Source of the DNA: Pseudomonadota bacterium | Lineage (GTDB): Bacteria > Pseudomonadota > Gammaproteobacteria > Xanthomonadales > Xanthomonadaceae | Assembly: GCA_023386795.1 (NCBI GenBank) | Contig: JAEWJB010000113.1 | Location: forward strand, 1 to 5,695 | Direction of reading: 5' to 3' | Length of the DNA: 5,695 bases | Shown here: positions 5,111-5,695 of the stretch, one piece after another | How positions within the stretch are numbered: position 1 is the first letter of the stretch | Layout: every line of letters begins with the position of its first letter | Notes under the pieces: model-generated | Told to the model about the DNA's origin: nothing | Seen by the model: only the letters and a program-made list of their open reading frames with translations | The model's database searches: none | Program-made: the position numbers and the translations under genes

Positions 5111-5695
5111 ATGACTACACCGCTGCAATCGATCTTTCTTGCACTCTCCCTGGCCGGGCTCGCCTTTTCCGCCGCCGCCCAATCGCCCGAGGCGCAGCGC
5201 CCGGCAATGCGCGCGGCGCTGGAAGCCGCCGAGGCCGGACGCCCGGACGCGGCTGCCAACGCGTCGCTACGCAACAACCCGGTCTACGGATGGCTGGAGT
5301 ACGCCACGTTGAAGCGCGACATCGATCGCGTGGACAACGGCACCGCGCAGGACTTCCTGCGCCGCTATGCGGGCCAGCCGGTCGCCGAGGCCTTCCGCTC
5401 CCTGTGGCTGCCGGCGCTGGCGCGGCGCGAGGACTGGCCGGCCTTCCTCGCCAACTGGAAACCAACCGACAACGTGGCCCTGCGCTGCGCTGAACTCACC
5501 GCCCGGCAGGCCCAGGGCCGTCTCGATGCGCAGTGGAACAGCGACGCGCAGGCGATCTGGCGCGCCAACGGCAAATCGCTGCCCAATGGCTGCGATGCCG
5601 TGTTCGCCACGCTCGCCGCGCGTGGCGGGCTGGATGCCCCGCTGCGCTGGCAGCGCATCGAAGCGGCCGCCGACGAGCAGCAGCCGGCGGTGATG
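5111..5695 (+). CDS. slt: Soluble lytic murein transglycosylase, Slt70 type (3' end outside window)
   Basis: The first 195 residues are in the window and the frame is still open at the last base. Slt70 enzymes work in the periplasm, cutting the MurNAc-GlcNAc bond of peptidoglycan to leave 1,6-anhydro-MurNAc ends. Seen: a signal peptide (residues 1-23, IFLALSLAGLAF, likely cut after AAA), then the alpha-helical N-terminal superhelix with family-typical NPVYGWLEYATLKRDID (56-72), FLRRYAGQPVAEAFR (82-96) and GKSLPNGCD (154-162). Cys126 and Cys161 match in spacing and context the disulfide pair I recall in E. coli Slt70. The catalytic goose-lysozyme-like domain would be further downstream and cannot be checked. 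ATG 5111 is chosen because the signal peptide follows at once; it has no clear ribosome-binding site. It is transcribed away from the receptor gene across a 259-nt spacer. Confidence 0.9.
   Translation, partial: MTTPLQSIFLALSLAGLAFSAAAQSPEAQRPAMRAALEAAEAGRPDAAANASLRNNPVYGWLEYATLKRDIDRVDNGTAQDFLRRYAGQPVAEAFRSLWLPALARREDWPAFLANWKPTDNVALRCAELTARQAQGRLDAQWNSDAQAIWRANGKSLPNGCDAVFATLAARGGLDAPLRWQRIEAAADEQQPAVM

Noticed and set aside
5026..5493. A 155-codon plus-strand frame overlapping the start of the transglycosylase.
   Set aside because: The frame starting at 5111 encodes a signal peptide and Slt motifs; the other is Arg/Gly/Pro-rich out-of-frame sequence.

Overview
The window reads as a chromosomal segment of a high-GC gammaproteobacterium, most likely a member of the Xanthomonadaceae/Lysobacteraceae (Lysobacter, Luteimonas, Pseudoxanthomonas or Xanthomonas type). 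The reasons are the strongly G/C-biased third codon positions, a large TonB-dependent receptor of a type common in that family, a DsbA-like protein followed by an endonuclease/exonuclease/phosphatase gene, and a Slt-type lytic transglycosylase. The genus call is an inference from gene content and composition; no search was run.

Layout: (1) 1-702, +, the 3' part of a DsbA-like periplasmic thiol oxidoreductase with a CPAC active site behind a Pro/Ala/Thr-rich linker. (2) 721-1497, +, a complete endonuclease/exonuclease/phosphatase-fold (EEP) protein starting at GTG, 18 nt downstream and probably co-transcribed. (3) 1498-1980, a 483-nt convergent intergenic region without a convincing gene but full of structure: a 7-bp tandem repeat over the EEP stop codon, a 120-nt nested palindrome, a probable intrinsic terminator, a smaller hairpin and a second 111-nt nested palindrome. 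(4) 1981-4851, -, a 956-residue TonB-dependent outer-membrane receptor with its promoter at about 4919-4947. (5) 5111-5695, +, the N-terminal 195 residues of a Slt70-type soluble lytic murein transglycosylase, divergent from the receptor and cut by the window end.

All four genes look like envelope or housekeeping functions: disulfide formation, phosphoesterase chemistry, outer-membrane uptake and peptidoglycan turnover. They do not form an obvious single pathway. One possible link is that the receptor's 12 mature cysteines fall into six close pairs, and the transglycosylase has two cysteines at the positions of the Slt70 disulfide. Both are plausible clients of a periplasmic oxidase such as the DsbA-like protein, although co-location does not prove this.

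I see no defence system, prophage, CRISPR array, IS element, tRNA or rRNA. The least explained part is the intergenic pair of nested palindromes. Their arms differ in sequence but share one architecture, with GGATG/CATCC at all four inner hairpin tips, and both have the same orientation relative to the gene they follow.
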